From: Paraglaciecola sp030730205
Lineage (GTDB): Bacteria; Pseudomonadota; Gammaproteobacteria; Enterobacterales; Alteromonadaceae
Direction: 5' to 3'
DNA length: 64,000 bases
Assembly: GCF_052119645.1 (NCBI RefSeq)
Contig: NZ_JBGQOM010000007.1
Location: 186,001-250,000 of the forward strand
Positions 45,601 to 53,978 of the stretch are shown here, piece by piece (positions within the stretch are counted from its first letter, which is position 1; every line of letters starts with the position of its first letter). The notes under the pieces were generated by a model. That model was not told where the DNA came from, did no database searches, and saw nothing but the letters and a program-made list of their open reading frames with translations. The position numbers and the translations under genes were made by a program.

Positions 45601-46032
45601 AGCGGTACGCCAAATAATGAAGAGTCGTACGATGAAGCGAGTTGGATCAACAGTGATTACAACGATACGGGTATCCGAGTTAACTTTGATGCTGTGCCAC
45701 TGCAGGGGCAGTCTAAAGAAACCATTAACTTTATTGCGATGTATGAAAAAGATGAAATAAGTGCCCGTATTGCTTATAACTGGCGTTCGAAGTACTTGTT
45801 AACGACACGTGATGTAATCAGTAAAGCGCCACTATGGAATGACGATCGTGGTCAAGTTGATGCATCGTTCTTCTATAACTTTGAAAATTACACTGTGGGT
45901 ATTCAAGGTACAAACCTAACTAACTCAACGTCAAAAACTATCATGATATTAAATGATGAACTGTTAGAAACTGGCCGTTCTTGGTTTGTTTCTGACCGTA
46001 GAGTCGCCTTAGTGTTTCGTGCTAACTTCTAA
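42697..46032 (+). CDS. TonB-dependent receptor, carbohydrate-locus type
   Basis: A 1111-residue outer-membrane receptor that would import oligosaccharides using TonB energy. It has a signal peptide (LALAMMSVCATTYAQ), a TonB-box-like VELIEVTGTR stretch, and the plug domain ITAADIGSLPDRSVLEAIQR followed by LPGVSIE. The barrel ends in RRVALVFRANF with C-terminal Phe. Receptors with this plug signature (TonB-dependent receptor family of Caulobacter/Xanthomonas/Alteromonas glycan loci) sit with halogenase-like genes, as here. AGAGGTAAG precedes the ATG. A strong terminator at 46053 separates it from the halogenase genes, which may be reached by read-through. Confidence 0.93.
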   Translation: MATKITRSQAPTFRKSLLALAMMSVCATTYAQEAAPQESEEDVELIEVTGTRTNLLNAQNLKRSSETVVDSITAADIGSLPDRSVLEAIQRLPGVSIELFDGPSDPDHFSVEGSGAIIRGMTQTRSEFNGRDSFSADSSRGLSFQDVSPELMGGVDIFKNQTADMIEGGIGGTINLRTRKPFDSREQVVALSGDYSYGSLAEKGSPTLSGLYSNQWELDSGGRFGFLANYAHSKLYGQSHGIQSDAAVQFYARDIAGAEAFVGEDGNGTVWAPQAGNALKKSDDRTREGFSTALQYANEDDTFQSTLQYIRSDSNLTWHEQAIKYQGGYFSINNRRTRPLSGTEFTFDDRGVFESGTFSDGGVDGWRAADGNQDRIPRTWGTNSRQDFPHIFQFDSRIQDSSSLVEDLSLNLEWSPSENLDLSADFQHIKAKSSNDDVVVHTGTNAGQIYDVTGSTPTLSLVEPWYGYRDANPELFAAGTAPENANNPDRIYPGFTNDPAGDSNYFSEYDNYMLRSAMDHYERSEGDSNAIRFDGTYHLEDEGLFTSIQAGVRYAKRDQTVRRTSYNWNGLAPNYSSGTGWLTSIDGYQNDFELVDWSDFHGGDVLTIQGNQTIHATEAYVRSIMGANPARQPYTSNASGWNSYPNQNGVSDSEFGLFSPGDVNNTIETNKAIYVRVNFEGNDDLRYSGNFGLRYVTLNRESKGFINFPDLTPDSPVPEGVPEQLTNEFVRGYITQQVNDGVYADADAFLDDEANRWVSDGINYLSAEDRQWGNNYDDVLNSEADFNLLLPSFNIKVELTDELIARFAFSKAAAFPDLQDVRNQTTLGADVFTVRPTVDPEADPDTVDPLDGLIQDAFVIGRTGSGGFTGLKPMESVQYDIALEWYFADVGQLSATIFHKNLKNYFIKGASPQTYTNPSTGRTETSLVSSTVNGSKGKMDGLEVAYQQFFDDFVPGFGIQATYSYIDASGTPNNEESYDEASWINSDYNDTGIRVNFDAVPLQGQSKETINFIAMYEKDEISARIAYNWRSKYLLTTRDVISKAPLWNDDRGQVDASFFYNFENYTVGIQGTNLTNSTSKTIMILNDELLETGRSWFVSDRRVALVFRANF

Positions 46033-46052
46033 ATTACGGAGTTAAAAACGGA

Positions 46053-46091
46053 TAAAAATGTGTTTCGTTTTGCGAAACACATTTTTTTTTG
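46053..46091 (+). terminator. Strong terminator after the TonB receptor gene
   Basis: AAAATGTGTTTCG (46055-46067) and CGAAACACATTTT (46073-46085) form a 13-base-pair stem followed by a T-run to 46090. Confidence 0.9.
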
Positions 46092-46137
46092 TTTAATTTA
46101 TGACCTGTTGACTCGAAAACAAAAACAAGGTTTGAAT

Positions 46138-47637
46138 GTGACCAAAGCAAAGATCAAAAAAATGATTATTCTTGGCGGCGGATCGGCTGGTTGGATGACG
46201 GCTGCAGCCTTAGCTAAGACTTTCAATAAGCAACAGTATCAAATTCAATTGATAGAATCAGACGAAATAGGCACAGTGGGTGTGGGGGAAGCCACCATTC
46301 CTCCCGTTCAACTCTTCAACAAGTTGATTGGATTAGACGAAAATGAGTTTATGAAACAAACGCAGGCTACCTTTAAGTTGGGTATTAAGTTTGTTAACTG
46401 GGATCAAATTGGCCATGAGTACCATCATGCTTTTGGCGACCTAGGTAAGGATATTGGCGGTTTACGCTTTTATCAATACTGGCTAAAAATGCGCAGTCTG
46501 GGTCAGGCAAAAAAATTCGAAGAATATTCTCTCAATGCCGTTGCCAGCGAAGAAAAACGCTTTATGCGCTCGATTGACGCGGGCAATTCGCCTTTGTCTA
46601 ATATTGCCTATGCGTTTCACTTCGATGCCACCTTGTACGCTAAATATTTAAGAACACTGTCTGAACAGTGCGGTGTACTTCGCACGGAAGGAAAAGTGGT
46701 AAAGGTACAACAACATGCAAATGGTTTTATAAAATCGTTAATTTTAGAAGATGGTAGCGAGCACACAGCTGACTTTTTTATCGACTGTTCCGGGTTTAGC
46801 GCCCTGCTTATCGGCAAAACATTAAATACCCCATTCGAAGATTGGAGTCATTGGTTACCTTGCGATAGGGCTGTTGCCGTTGCGTCAGAATCAACCCAAA
46901 CACCGTGGTCATTTACGCAGGCCACTGCACATGCTGCTGGCTGGCAATGGCGTATTCCGCTGCAACATCGGGTAGGTAATGGGCATGTGTACAGTAGTCA
47001 ATTTATGTCTGACGAGGAGGCTAAAAAAATACTGCTAGATAACATCGAAGGTAAGCCCTTGGCTGAGCCTCGATTGATCAAATTTAAAACCGGTCATCGT
47101 CGTCAAAGTTGGAATAAAAACTGTCTTGCAATCGGATTGTCATCAGGATTTTTAGAGCCACTTGAGTCCACTAGTTTGCATTTAATTCAACGGGCCATTG
47201 AGCAATTATTTACATTCTTTCCCCATGCAGATTTTGACCAAGTGGATATTGATGAGTACAACCGTCAAGCCGCCTTTGACTTTGAACGCATCAGAGATTT
47301 TTTGATTTTGCATTATAAAGTGACTAAACGTGACGACAGTGATTTTTGGAACTATTGCCGCACAATGTCAGTTCCTGAGACCGTCCAACAAAAGATCGAC
47401 TTATTTAGCAACAATGGCCGAATCTTCAGAATAAATAATGAAATGTTTGACTACCAAAGCTGGTTTCAAGTGATGAATGGCCAAGGGCTTACACCTCGGG
47501 CTTATGAGCCTTTAGTTGACATGCTTAGCGAAAAAGAATTAGCCAAAAGTATGCACAATATTCATGCCGTAATACGTAAATCGGCAGATTATATGCCTGC
47601 CCATCAAGACTATATTAATGCGAATTGTAAGGCCTAA
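46138..47637 (+). CDS. Flavin-dependent tryptophan-halogenase-like protein (copy 1)
   Basis: A 499-residue flavoprotein of the tryptophan-halogenase family. Motifs present are FAD-binding GGGSAGW, the segment with the catalytic Lys80 (ATFKLGIKFVNW), the halogenase motif WQWRIP, and SSGFLEPLEST with the catalytic Glu. Known relatives use FADH2, oxygen and halide to halogenate aromatic rings; those linked to TonB-receptor loci have no agreed natural substrate. I chose GTG 46138, preceded by AAGG, because it gives the conserved N-terminus. The tandem neighbour 2 bases downstream is a close paralogue. No flavin reductase gene is adjacent. Confidence 0.9.
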   Translation: MTKAKIKKMIILGGGSAGWMTAAALAKTFNKQQYQIQLIESDEIGTVGVGEATIPPVQLFNKLIGLDENEFMKQTQATFKLGIKFVNWDQIGHEYHHAFGDLGKDIGGLRFYQYWLKMRSLGQAKKFEEYSLNAVASEEKRFMRSIDAGNSPLSNIAYAFHFDATLYAKYLRTLSEQCGVLRTEGKVVKVQQHANGFIKSLILEDGSEHTADFFIDCSGFSALLIGKTLNTPFEDWSHWLPCDRAVAVASESTQTPWSFTQATAHAAGWQWRIPLQHRVGNGHVYSSQFMSDEEAKKILLDNIEGKPLAEPRLIKFKTGHRRQSWNKNCLAIGLSSGFLEPLESTSLHLIQRAIEQLFTFFPHADFDQVDIDEYNRQAAFDFERIRDFLILHYKVTKRDDSDFWNYCRTMSVPETVQQKIDLFSNNGRIFRINNEMFDYQSWFQVMNGQGLTPRAYEPLVDMLSEKELAKSMHNIHAVIRKSADYMPAHQDYINANCKA

Positions 47638-47639
47638 AA

Positions 47640-49190
47640 GTGAAGCATATGCCAGCAGCAAAAATTAAAAAAATCGTTATTCTTGGCGGCGGTTCAGCAG
47701 GCTGGATGACAGCAGCTGCGCTTGGCAAACTGAGTCGACAGATGAATATTCAGGTTCAATTGATTGAATCCGATGAGATTGGAACGGTGGGGGTAGGCGA
47801 AGCGACGCTGACAGCACTACAAGGGTTTAATCGCTTGTTGGGAATTGATGAAAATGAATTTATGCGCGAAACGCAAGCAACCTTTAAGTTGGGCATCAAA
47901 TTCGTAAATTGGGATGAAATAGGCAACGCCTATCATCATGCATTTGGGGTGTCAGGAAAGCCCATGGGCAGTCATGCAAAGTTTTACCAATATTGGTTAA
48001 AATTGCGTGCTGTAGGTAAGGCCGAAAGTTATGAGCACTATTCATTAAACGCTGTCGCCAGCGAAGATAAAAAATTCATGCGCGCCTTTGATGCGGGCAA
48101 TTCCCCCTTATCGGGCCTTGATCATGGCTTTCATATTGATGCGGGTTTATATGGTCAATACTTACGTAGGCTCGCAGAAAATTGGGGGGTAAAACGTAGC
48201 CAAGGTAAAGTGAAGCAAGTGCGCCAACATAACAACGGATTTATTCGTGCCATCGAACTTGAAGATGGCACAGAGCATGAAGCAGATTTTTTTGTGGATT
48301 GCTCTGGTTTTAACGCACTATTAATTGGCGAAACCTTACAAACGGAGTTTGAAGATTGGAGTCATTGGCTACCTTGCGATCGTGCCATTACCGTGCAAAC
48401 ACAAAGTACCCAAGCGCCGTGGCCCTACACGCAAGCCACCGCGCAAAAAGCCGGGTGGCAGTGGCGCATTCCCTTGCAACATCGGGTGGGCAATGGGCAT
48501 GTATATTCAAGTAAGTACATGTCAGATGAGGAGGCCCGAGATATTCTGCTGAGCAATGTCGAAGGGGCTTTACTCACTGAGCCTAGAGTTATTCACTTCA
48601 AAACGGGTTATCGCAAAACATCGTGGCATAAAAACTGTTTAGCCATCGGTCTGTCGTCAGGATTTATTGAACCGCTAGAATCCACTAGTTTGCACTTGGT
48701 GCAGTCTGCCATTGAGCAGCTGTTTAAGTTCTTCCCAAATATGGATTTTGAACAAGCGGATATCGATGAATATAACCGCCAAACTAATTACAAAATTGAA
48801 TGTATTCGCAATCTTTTGATAACTCATTATTGTGTGACTAAACGCAGCGATAGTGATTTTTGGGATTATTGCCGGACAATGAGTGTGCCACCTGAAGTGA
48901 CACAAAAAATCGAGCAGTATCAACAAAATGGTCGTATTTTTCGCTTTAACGATAATATGTACGACAGCATAAGTTGGTTTCAAGTCATGAATGGCCAAGG
49001 CCTCAAACCCATGGGCTACGATCCTTTGGTTGATCTTATACCCGAAGAAAAAATAGAGCGAGAACTCAATAATGTCTTGAGTGTTATTCGCAAATCTGCT
49101 GACTACATGCCCAGCCATCAAGATTTTATTACGCAGCACTGTAAAGCGAAAACGTTACAGTTAGATGATGACAAGCAATTAAAAAACTAA
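47640..49190 (+). CDS. Flavin-dependent tryptophan-halogenase-like protein (copy 2)
   Basis: A 516-residue paralogue of the preceding gene, clearly a tandem duplicate by eye over the whole length. The same catalytic features are present: GGGSAGW, ATFKLGIKFVNW with Lys83, WQWRIPLQHRVGNGHVYSS, and SSGFIEPLEST. It differs most in the region after GVGEAT (LTALQGF against IPPVQLF in copy 1), near the substrate pocket, and has a longer polar C-terminus. GTG 47640 or ATG 47649 can start it. It is co-transcribed with copy 1. Differences near the active site would fit distinct substrates, but this is inference. Confidence 0.9.
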   Translation: MKHMPAAKIKKIVILGGGSAGWMTAAALGKLSRQMNIQVQLIESDEIGTVGVGEATLTALQGFNRLLGIDENEFMRETQATFKLGIKFVNWDEIGNAYHHAFGVSGKPMGSHAKFYQYWLKLRAVGKAESYEHYSLNAVASEDKKFMRAFDAGNSPLSGLDHGFHIDAGLYGQYLRRLAENWGVKRSQGKVKQVRQHNNGFIRAIELEDGTEHEADFFVDCSGFNALLIGETLQTEFEDWSHWLPCDRAITVQTQSTQAPWPYTQATAQKAGWQWRIPLQHRVGNGHVYSSKYMSDEEARDILLSNVEGALLTEPRVIHFKTGYRKTSWHKNCLAIGLSSGFIEPLESTSLHLVQSAIEQLFKFFPNMDFEQADIDEYNRQTNYKIECIRNLLITHYCVTKRSDSDFWDYCRTMSVPPEVTQKIEQYQQNGRIFRFNDNMYDSISWFQVMNGQGLKPMGYDPLVDLIPEEKIERELNNVLSVIRKSADYMPSHQDFITQHCKAKTLQLDDDKQLKN

Positions 49191-49236
49191 ATTCAGCAAT
49201 ATGATACGCACCAAAAAGCGTGTTATATTAAAAAAT

Positions 49237-49248
49237 GAAAACGTTTTC
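49237..49248. promoter_or_regulatory. LacI/GalR-type operator upstream of GH3
   Basis: The 12-base perfect palindrome GAAAACGTTTTC (49237-49248), with its CG centre, is typical of LacI/GalR-family operators in carbohydrate genes. It lies about 180 bases before the GH3 start. No LacI-type regulator gene is in this window. Confidence 0.6.
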
Positions 49249-49426
49249 TTTTTCGGGTTGCATCAATATCCGCTAACGTTAATCGAGCGGTTATTTATCG
49301 GTGTTCGAGTCTGCATTCTGGCGACATCTCTCCAGACGATTCATTTGACCTGAACCCATTAACAGAGCGCTTCACTATTGCGTCGTTCTTACATCGCCAA
49401 GTGCTTAGCAAAAAAATAGGCTTAAC

Positions 49427-51955
49427 ATGACAAAACATTTACTTTCACTCTCACTCCTAGCCGCTCTGGCTGGGTGCAATGGCGCGGTTGACACGGCTTC
49501 AGTGCCGCCGCCAGCTAAGCAATCTTCAGAACACGGTAAGATTCACCCAGAAATTTGGCCTAAGCAAAACTCGCCTATTGCGCGCGAACCAGCTCGTGAA
49601 GCCCGTATAGCCATGCTTTTGGCAAAAATGACAGTGGAAGAAAAGGTCGGTCAGGTTATTCAAGCTGATATCGCTTCAGTAACGCCTGAAGAGGTAAAGG
49701 AATATCATTTAGGCTCAGTACTAAATGGCGGTAACTCTGCACCAAATAACGATAATCACTCGCCTGCCATTGAGTGGCTAAAGTTGGCAGACAAGTTTTG
49801 GCTTGCTTCAACCGATACCTCAGACGGCGGCGTGGGTATCCCTGCTTTGTGGGGTATCGATGCAGTACATGGTAATAATAATGTAGTGGGTGCGACGATA
49901 TTTCCTCACAATATTGGTTTAGGCGCAGCGAATGATCCCGAGCTTATGCGTGAAATTGGCACAGTGACTGCCAGAGAGATTCTTGTAACGGGAATTGATT
50001 GGACCTTTGCCCCTACTATTGCCGTGGTTCAGAACGATCGTTGGGGCAGAACCTTTGAAAGTTTTTCTGAAAATCCTGAAATCGTTTCCACTTATGCAGG
50101 CATGGTCGTTGAGGGAGTTCAAGGCCGAGTAAACAGCGAACAGTTTTTAGATAATGATCACATGTTAGCCAACGTGAAACATTTTGTGGGTGATGGCGGT
50201 ACCAAAGACGGCATTGATCAAGGTGATACCCTTGCCACTGAAGAGCAACTGCGAGATATCCACGCCGCAGGTTATCCACCGGCCATTCAGCACGGTGCTT
50301 TGGTTGTTATGGCCTCATTCAACAGTTGGCATGGCAAAAAAATGCACGGTCATCGCGGTTTGCTTAACGATGTCTTGGTTGAACGAATGGGGTTTGATGG
50401 TTTTGTGGTTGGTGACTGGAATGGACATGGTCAAGTTGCTGGTTGTAGTAACGTGAGTTGTGCTGCGGCGTTTAACGCTGGCTTAGATATGTTCATGGCA
50501 CCTGATAGCTGGAAAGAATTGTACAAAAATACTCTCGCACAAGTTAAGTCGGGCGAAATTTCAATGGCCCGTTTAGATGAAGCGGTATCACGAATTTTGC
50601 GAGTAAAACTAATCTCTGGTTTATTTGAAGCAGGTTTACCTTCATCTCGACCTTATGCAGGTAAATTTGAATTGTTAGGTTCGGCCGAGCATCGTGCGGT
50701 TGCCAGAGAGGCAGTACGTAAGTCTTTAGTCTTATTGAAAAACAATGAGCAGTTGTTGCCCTTAGCGCCTAATTCAACGATTTTGGTTGCCGGCAGCGCG
50801 GCCAATAATATTGGTCAGCAATCCGGCGGATGGACATTAACATGGCAAGGAAGCGGGAATAAAAACTCAGATTTTCCAAATGGCGAGTCTATTTACCAAG
50901 GTATTGCGAGTGCCGTGACGGCTGCAGGCGGTAGTGTTGAACTTAACGAAAGTGGTGAGTTTAGCCAGCGTCCTGATGTGGCGATTGTGGTTTTTGGTGA
51001 GCAGCCCTATGCTGAGTTTCAAGGCGATGTGGCTGATGTAGATTTTAAACCTGAGGATAGTTTAGCCATTTTAAAATCCTTACAAGCTCAAGGTATTCCC
51101 ACTGTAAGCGTATTCTTATCGGGCAGACCAATGTGGGTGAACCCAGAAATCAATGCGTCTGACGCCTTTGTTGCTGCTTGGTTACCGGGCTCAGAAGGTG
51201 GTGGTGTGGCTGACATGTTATTTCGTGATGCACAAGATAAGGTACAATATGATTTTAGTGGGCGCCTTTCGTTCTCGTGGCCTCGTACGCCAAGTGATGT
51301 TGAGTTAAACCTTGGTAAACCTGGCTATGATCCCTTGTTTGCCTATGGCTATGGTTTAAGTGTGACCGACACCAGTGTGTTCAGTGAACTCGATGAAACA
51401 CTCGATCCGACTATTACTGCCCAAAATGACAGTCGTTATTTATTTGCTGGTGATGCCGTACAACCTTGGCGGTTAGTGCTTAATGATAAAGCCGGTGAAA
51501 CGCAAGTGACGGGTAATGCACAAAGGAGCGCGGCGGGTAGTGTGAATGTTAAAGCGGCAGATTATCTAGCCCAAGAAGATACGATTGAAGTGACTTGGCA
51601 AGGTGATGCACAACTCTTGTTACAAGGCAGTCCGGTAAATTTGAGTCGTCAATCAACCGCTGATATGGCAATACAAATTGACTACAAGGTGATAAGCGCA
51701 AGCGAAGGCACGACTGCGCTTTACATCGACTGCGATGGTTGTGATACCAATATCGACATCAGTGATGATCTTAAATTAAAAGTAGGGCAGGACTGGCAAA
51801 AAGCGCAAATAAAACTGAGCTGTTTTGGTTTGTCCAACGATGCGTTAACTCGGATCAAGGTCCCGTTTGGTTTACGCTCAAGCGAAGGCACCGCCATACA
51901 ATTGAAAGAGATTAAACTGGTGTCCAACGAGGGGGCTGCGCGTTGTAGCTTATAA
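49427..51955 (+). CDS. GH3-family exo-beta-glucosidase (ExoP-like) lipoprotein
   Basis: An 842-residue glycoside hydrolase of family 3 removing glucose or similar sugars from the non-reducing end of beta-glucans. It has a lipobox (LAALAGCNG, Cys about 18). The N-terminal barrel domain (about 60-390) carries the nucleophile Asp330 in GFVVGDWNGHG. The second alpha/beta domain (about 425-630) begins EAVRKSLVLLKNNEQLLPL. A C-terminal ExoP-type galactose-binding-like domain (about 680-835) is also found free at 38001. A LacI-type site precedes the gene and a terminator follows, so it is probably its own unit. Marine ExoP homologues act on mixed beta-glucans. Confidence 0.92.
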   Translation: MTKHLLSLSLLAALAGCNGAVDTASVPPPAKQSSEHGKIHPEIWPKQNSPIAREPAREARIAMLLAKMTVEEKVGQVIQADIASVTPEEVKEYHLGSVLNGGNSAPNNDNHSPAIEWLKLADKFWLASTDTSDGGVGIPALWGIDAVHGNNNVVGATIFPHNIGLGAANDPELMREIGTVTAREILVTGIDWTFAPTIAVVQNDRWGRTFESFSENPEIVSTYAGMVVEGVQGRVNSEQFLDNDHMLANVKHFVGDGGTKDGIDQGDTLATEEQLRDIHAAGYPPAIQHGALVVMASFNSWHGKKMHGHRGLLNDVLVERMGFDGFVVGDWNGHGQVAGCSNVSCAAAFNAGLDMFMAPDSWKELYKNTLAQVKSGEISMARLDEAVSRILRVKLISGLFEAGLPSSRPYAGKFELLGSAEHRAVAREAVRKSLVLLKNNEQLLPLAPNSTILVAGSAANNIGQQSGGWTLTWQGSGNKNSDFPNGESIYQGIASAVTAAGGSVELNESGEFSQRPDVAIVVFGEQPYAEFQGDVADVDFKPEDSLAILKSLQAQGIPTVSVFLSGRPMWVNPEINASDAFVAAWLPGSEGGGVADMLFRDAQDKVQYDFSGRLSFSWPRTPSDVELNLGKPGYDPLFAYGYGLSVTDTSVFSELDETLDPTITAQNDSRYLFAGDAVQPWRLVLNDKAGETQVTGNAQRSAAGSVNVKAADYLAQEDTIEVTWQGDAQLLLQGSPVNLSRQSTADMAIQIDYKVISASEGTTALYIDCDGCDTNIDISDDLKLKVGQDWQKAQIKLSCFGLSNDALTRIKVPFGLRSSEGTAIQLKEIKLVSNEGAARCSL

Positions 51956-51979
51956 TCCAGTTGTTTTAGGTTGTTAAAA

Positions 51980-52010
51980 CAAAAGGCTTCTCGGTAATAG
52001 AAGCCTTTTT
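51980..52010 (+). terminator. Terminator after GH3
   Basis: AAAGGCTTCT (51982-51991) and AGAAGCCTTT (51999-52008) pair perfectly around a 7-base loop and end in a T-run. Confidence 0.88.
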
Positions 52011-52069
52011 GCTACTTGCTTAATAAGTGATAAGCTTAATGTTCAGTTGAATGCACTTGTCAGGGGCTA

Positions 52070-53977
52070 ATGAATCTTTTGCTAAAAGCGAGGCAACTTT
52101 GTATTGGCTTGATGTGCTTAATAGCCTTAAGTGCTCATGCACAGTCGCTGAGAAAGTTAGATGAGCCCTTTTCAGCCCTTGCACGGTTAGCTCAAAATAA
52201 ACCTCAAGCAGCATTAGATAGCTTGATGGCATTTGAGCCAGAAATGGCTTCGGACCCTACTACTCTTGCGCAATATCATCTTGTCCTTAGTCAAGCATTT
52301 TACAATTTAACCTACCCTAAAAAAGCGCTTGAATACGCCCAGCTCGCATTAACTTACACCTCTTTGACTGAGCAACCTTGGCTCTATCATAAGGTAAAAA
52401 TATCCCAAGCTTTAGCCTTAGAAAATAGTGGACATGCAAGTGAGGCATTAGTCGAAATCAATGACAGCGTAGAATGGGCAAAACAGCATGATCCGCTTTT
52501 ATACTTAAATAGCCTTTTTTCAAGGGGAATTATTTTTACAACGTTGACCGAATACGTCTCGGCTTTGAACGACTTTCAACTTGCTTATTCTCTTGCCAAT
52601 GATGATCCCACCACCTTGAGCAAAGCCCATATCGCCTCGATGCTGGCCCAAGTCTATGAGTACCGCCACGAAGATAAACTGTCTATCCCTTTTTATGAAG
52701 AAGCCATTGCGGCTCATCGGCTCAATCAAGCCCACCTTGAATTGAGTATTGCCTTATATGGCTTAGGTAAGGCCAATCGCAGCTTGGGTAACATCACGTT
52801 GGCTAAAGCTCAGCTGATTGAGTCAAAGGAAACAGCAGAAAAAATTGATGATATTCAAGGTGTCGCTTATGCATTAAAAGAGTTAGCTGACATCGAGATT
52901 ATTGAACTGAAGTTTGAGGAGGCTGAACGAGACCTTAAAAAGGCCGCTGACATTTTTGCACAAGCAGATAATCACCAAATGCGTTTTAATGTGATGCTCA
53001 GCCTTGTTAATCTTTCGTTTAAAACCAGTGAGCTAAGCAAGGCGCAAGCGTATTTAGACCAAGCTGAAGCCTTTTTAGATAGGGCCAACATGCCAACTCA
53101 TAGCATTGGTTTTGATGAAGTAAAAGCCGATCTGTTGTATCGACAGCAACATTACCAACAAGCCTATGAACGTTTGTTAAGTGCATTTTCTGCTCATAAA
53201 AAGGTACAAAACAACAACAGCACTGAGCGCTTGCATCAGCTACGTTCAAGATTTGAAATCCAACTTGCACAGCAAGAAAACCAAGTATTAAGCCAAAAAA
53301 ATGCGATTCAACAACTGCAATTAAGCAGTGAAAAAAATGACAGAATACAGCTTATTCTTATCAGTGCATTTAGCTTGCTGGCTTGCTTATTGATGCTTGT
53401 GACGGTCCAGCGAAGTAGGGCTTACAAAAAGAAATTAGAAAAGCTCGTCAATATTGATGAACTCACAGGGTTGTACAATCGGCGCCACACGATGCAGGTG
53501 CTAAGTGAGCACATTGAATGGGCCTGCAAACACAATAAAAATTTATGTTTGGCCATGATCGATCTCGACTGGTTTAAGAAAATTAACGACTCATACGGGC
53601 ATTTGGTGGGTGACAAAGTGCTAAGAGAATTTGCCTATGTTTTTCGTAAAGGACTGCGAGGTTCCGATGTCATTGGAAGAATTGGCGGGGAAGAGTTTCT
53701 CGCTATCTTTAAACAAGCCAATGGCAAGCAAGCGCATGAAGCGTTGAGTCATTTGTCAGACCAACTAAGGTGTATCGGTAGAACAATAGGTGAGCCTAAT
53801 ATTCAAGTAACCATTTCAGTGGGATTGGTCGAGTACCAACATGAAGGTACTGTCGAAAGCTTATTAGCCAGTGCTGATGAGGCGCTGTATATTGCAAAAA
53901 ATAATGGGCGTAATCAAATCGTCCTCGCCCAACGAACGCTAAATCCTCTTTCCGTTCAAAATCAATTATCTGAGTAA
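52070..53977 (+). CDS. TPR-GGDEF diguanylate cyclase
   Basis: A 635-residue sensor enzyme that would make cyclic di-GMP. It has a signal peptide (LIALSAHAQS), periplasmic TPR repeats over about residues 40-380, a coiled coil, and one membrane segment at about 428-445 (LILISAFSLLACLLMLV). A cytoplasmic GGDEF domain follows with the active motif GGEEF at 539-543. Five residues upstream is RGSD, a canonical I-site for product inhibition. AGGGG precedes the ATG. DNA polymerase II starts 1 base after its stop, so the two are co-transcribed. The TPR region presumably senses a periplasmic protein or peptide. Confidence 0.93.
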   Translation: MNLLLKARQLCIGLMCLIALSAHAQSLRKLDEPFSALARLAQNKPQAALDSLMAFEPEMASDPTTLAQYHLVLSQAFYNLTYPKKALEYAQLALTYTSLTEQPWLYHKVKISQALALENSGHASEALVEINDSVEWAKQHDPLLYLNSLFSRGIIFTTLTEYVSALNDFQLAYSLANDDPTTLSKAHIASMLAQVYEYRHEDKLSIPFYEEAIAAHRLNQAHLELSIALYGLGKANRSLGNITLAKAQLIESKETAEKIDDIQGVAYALKELADIEIIELKFEEAERDLKKAADIFAQADNHQMRFNVMLSLVNLSFKTSELSKAQAYLDQAEAFLDRANMPTHSIGFDEVKADLLYRQQHYQQAYERLLSAFSAHKKVQNNNSTERLHQLRSRFEIQLAQQENQVLSQKNAIQQLQLSSEKNDRIQLILISAFSLLACLLMLVTVQRSRAYKKKLEKLVNIDELTGLYNRRHTMQVLSEHIEWACKHNKNLCLAMIDLDWFKKINDSYGHLVGDKVLREFAYVFRKGLRGSDVIGRIGGEEFLAIFKQANGKQAHEALSHLSDQLRCIGRTIGEPNIQVTISVGLVEYQHEGTVESLLASADEALYIAKNNGRNQIVLAQRTLNPLSVQNQLSE

Positions 53978-53978
53978 T

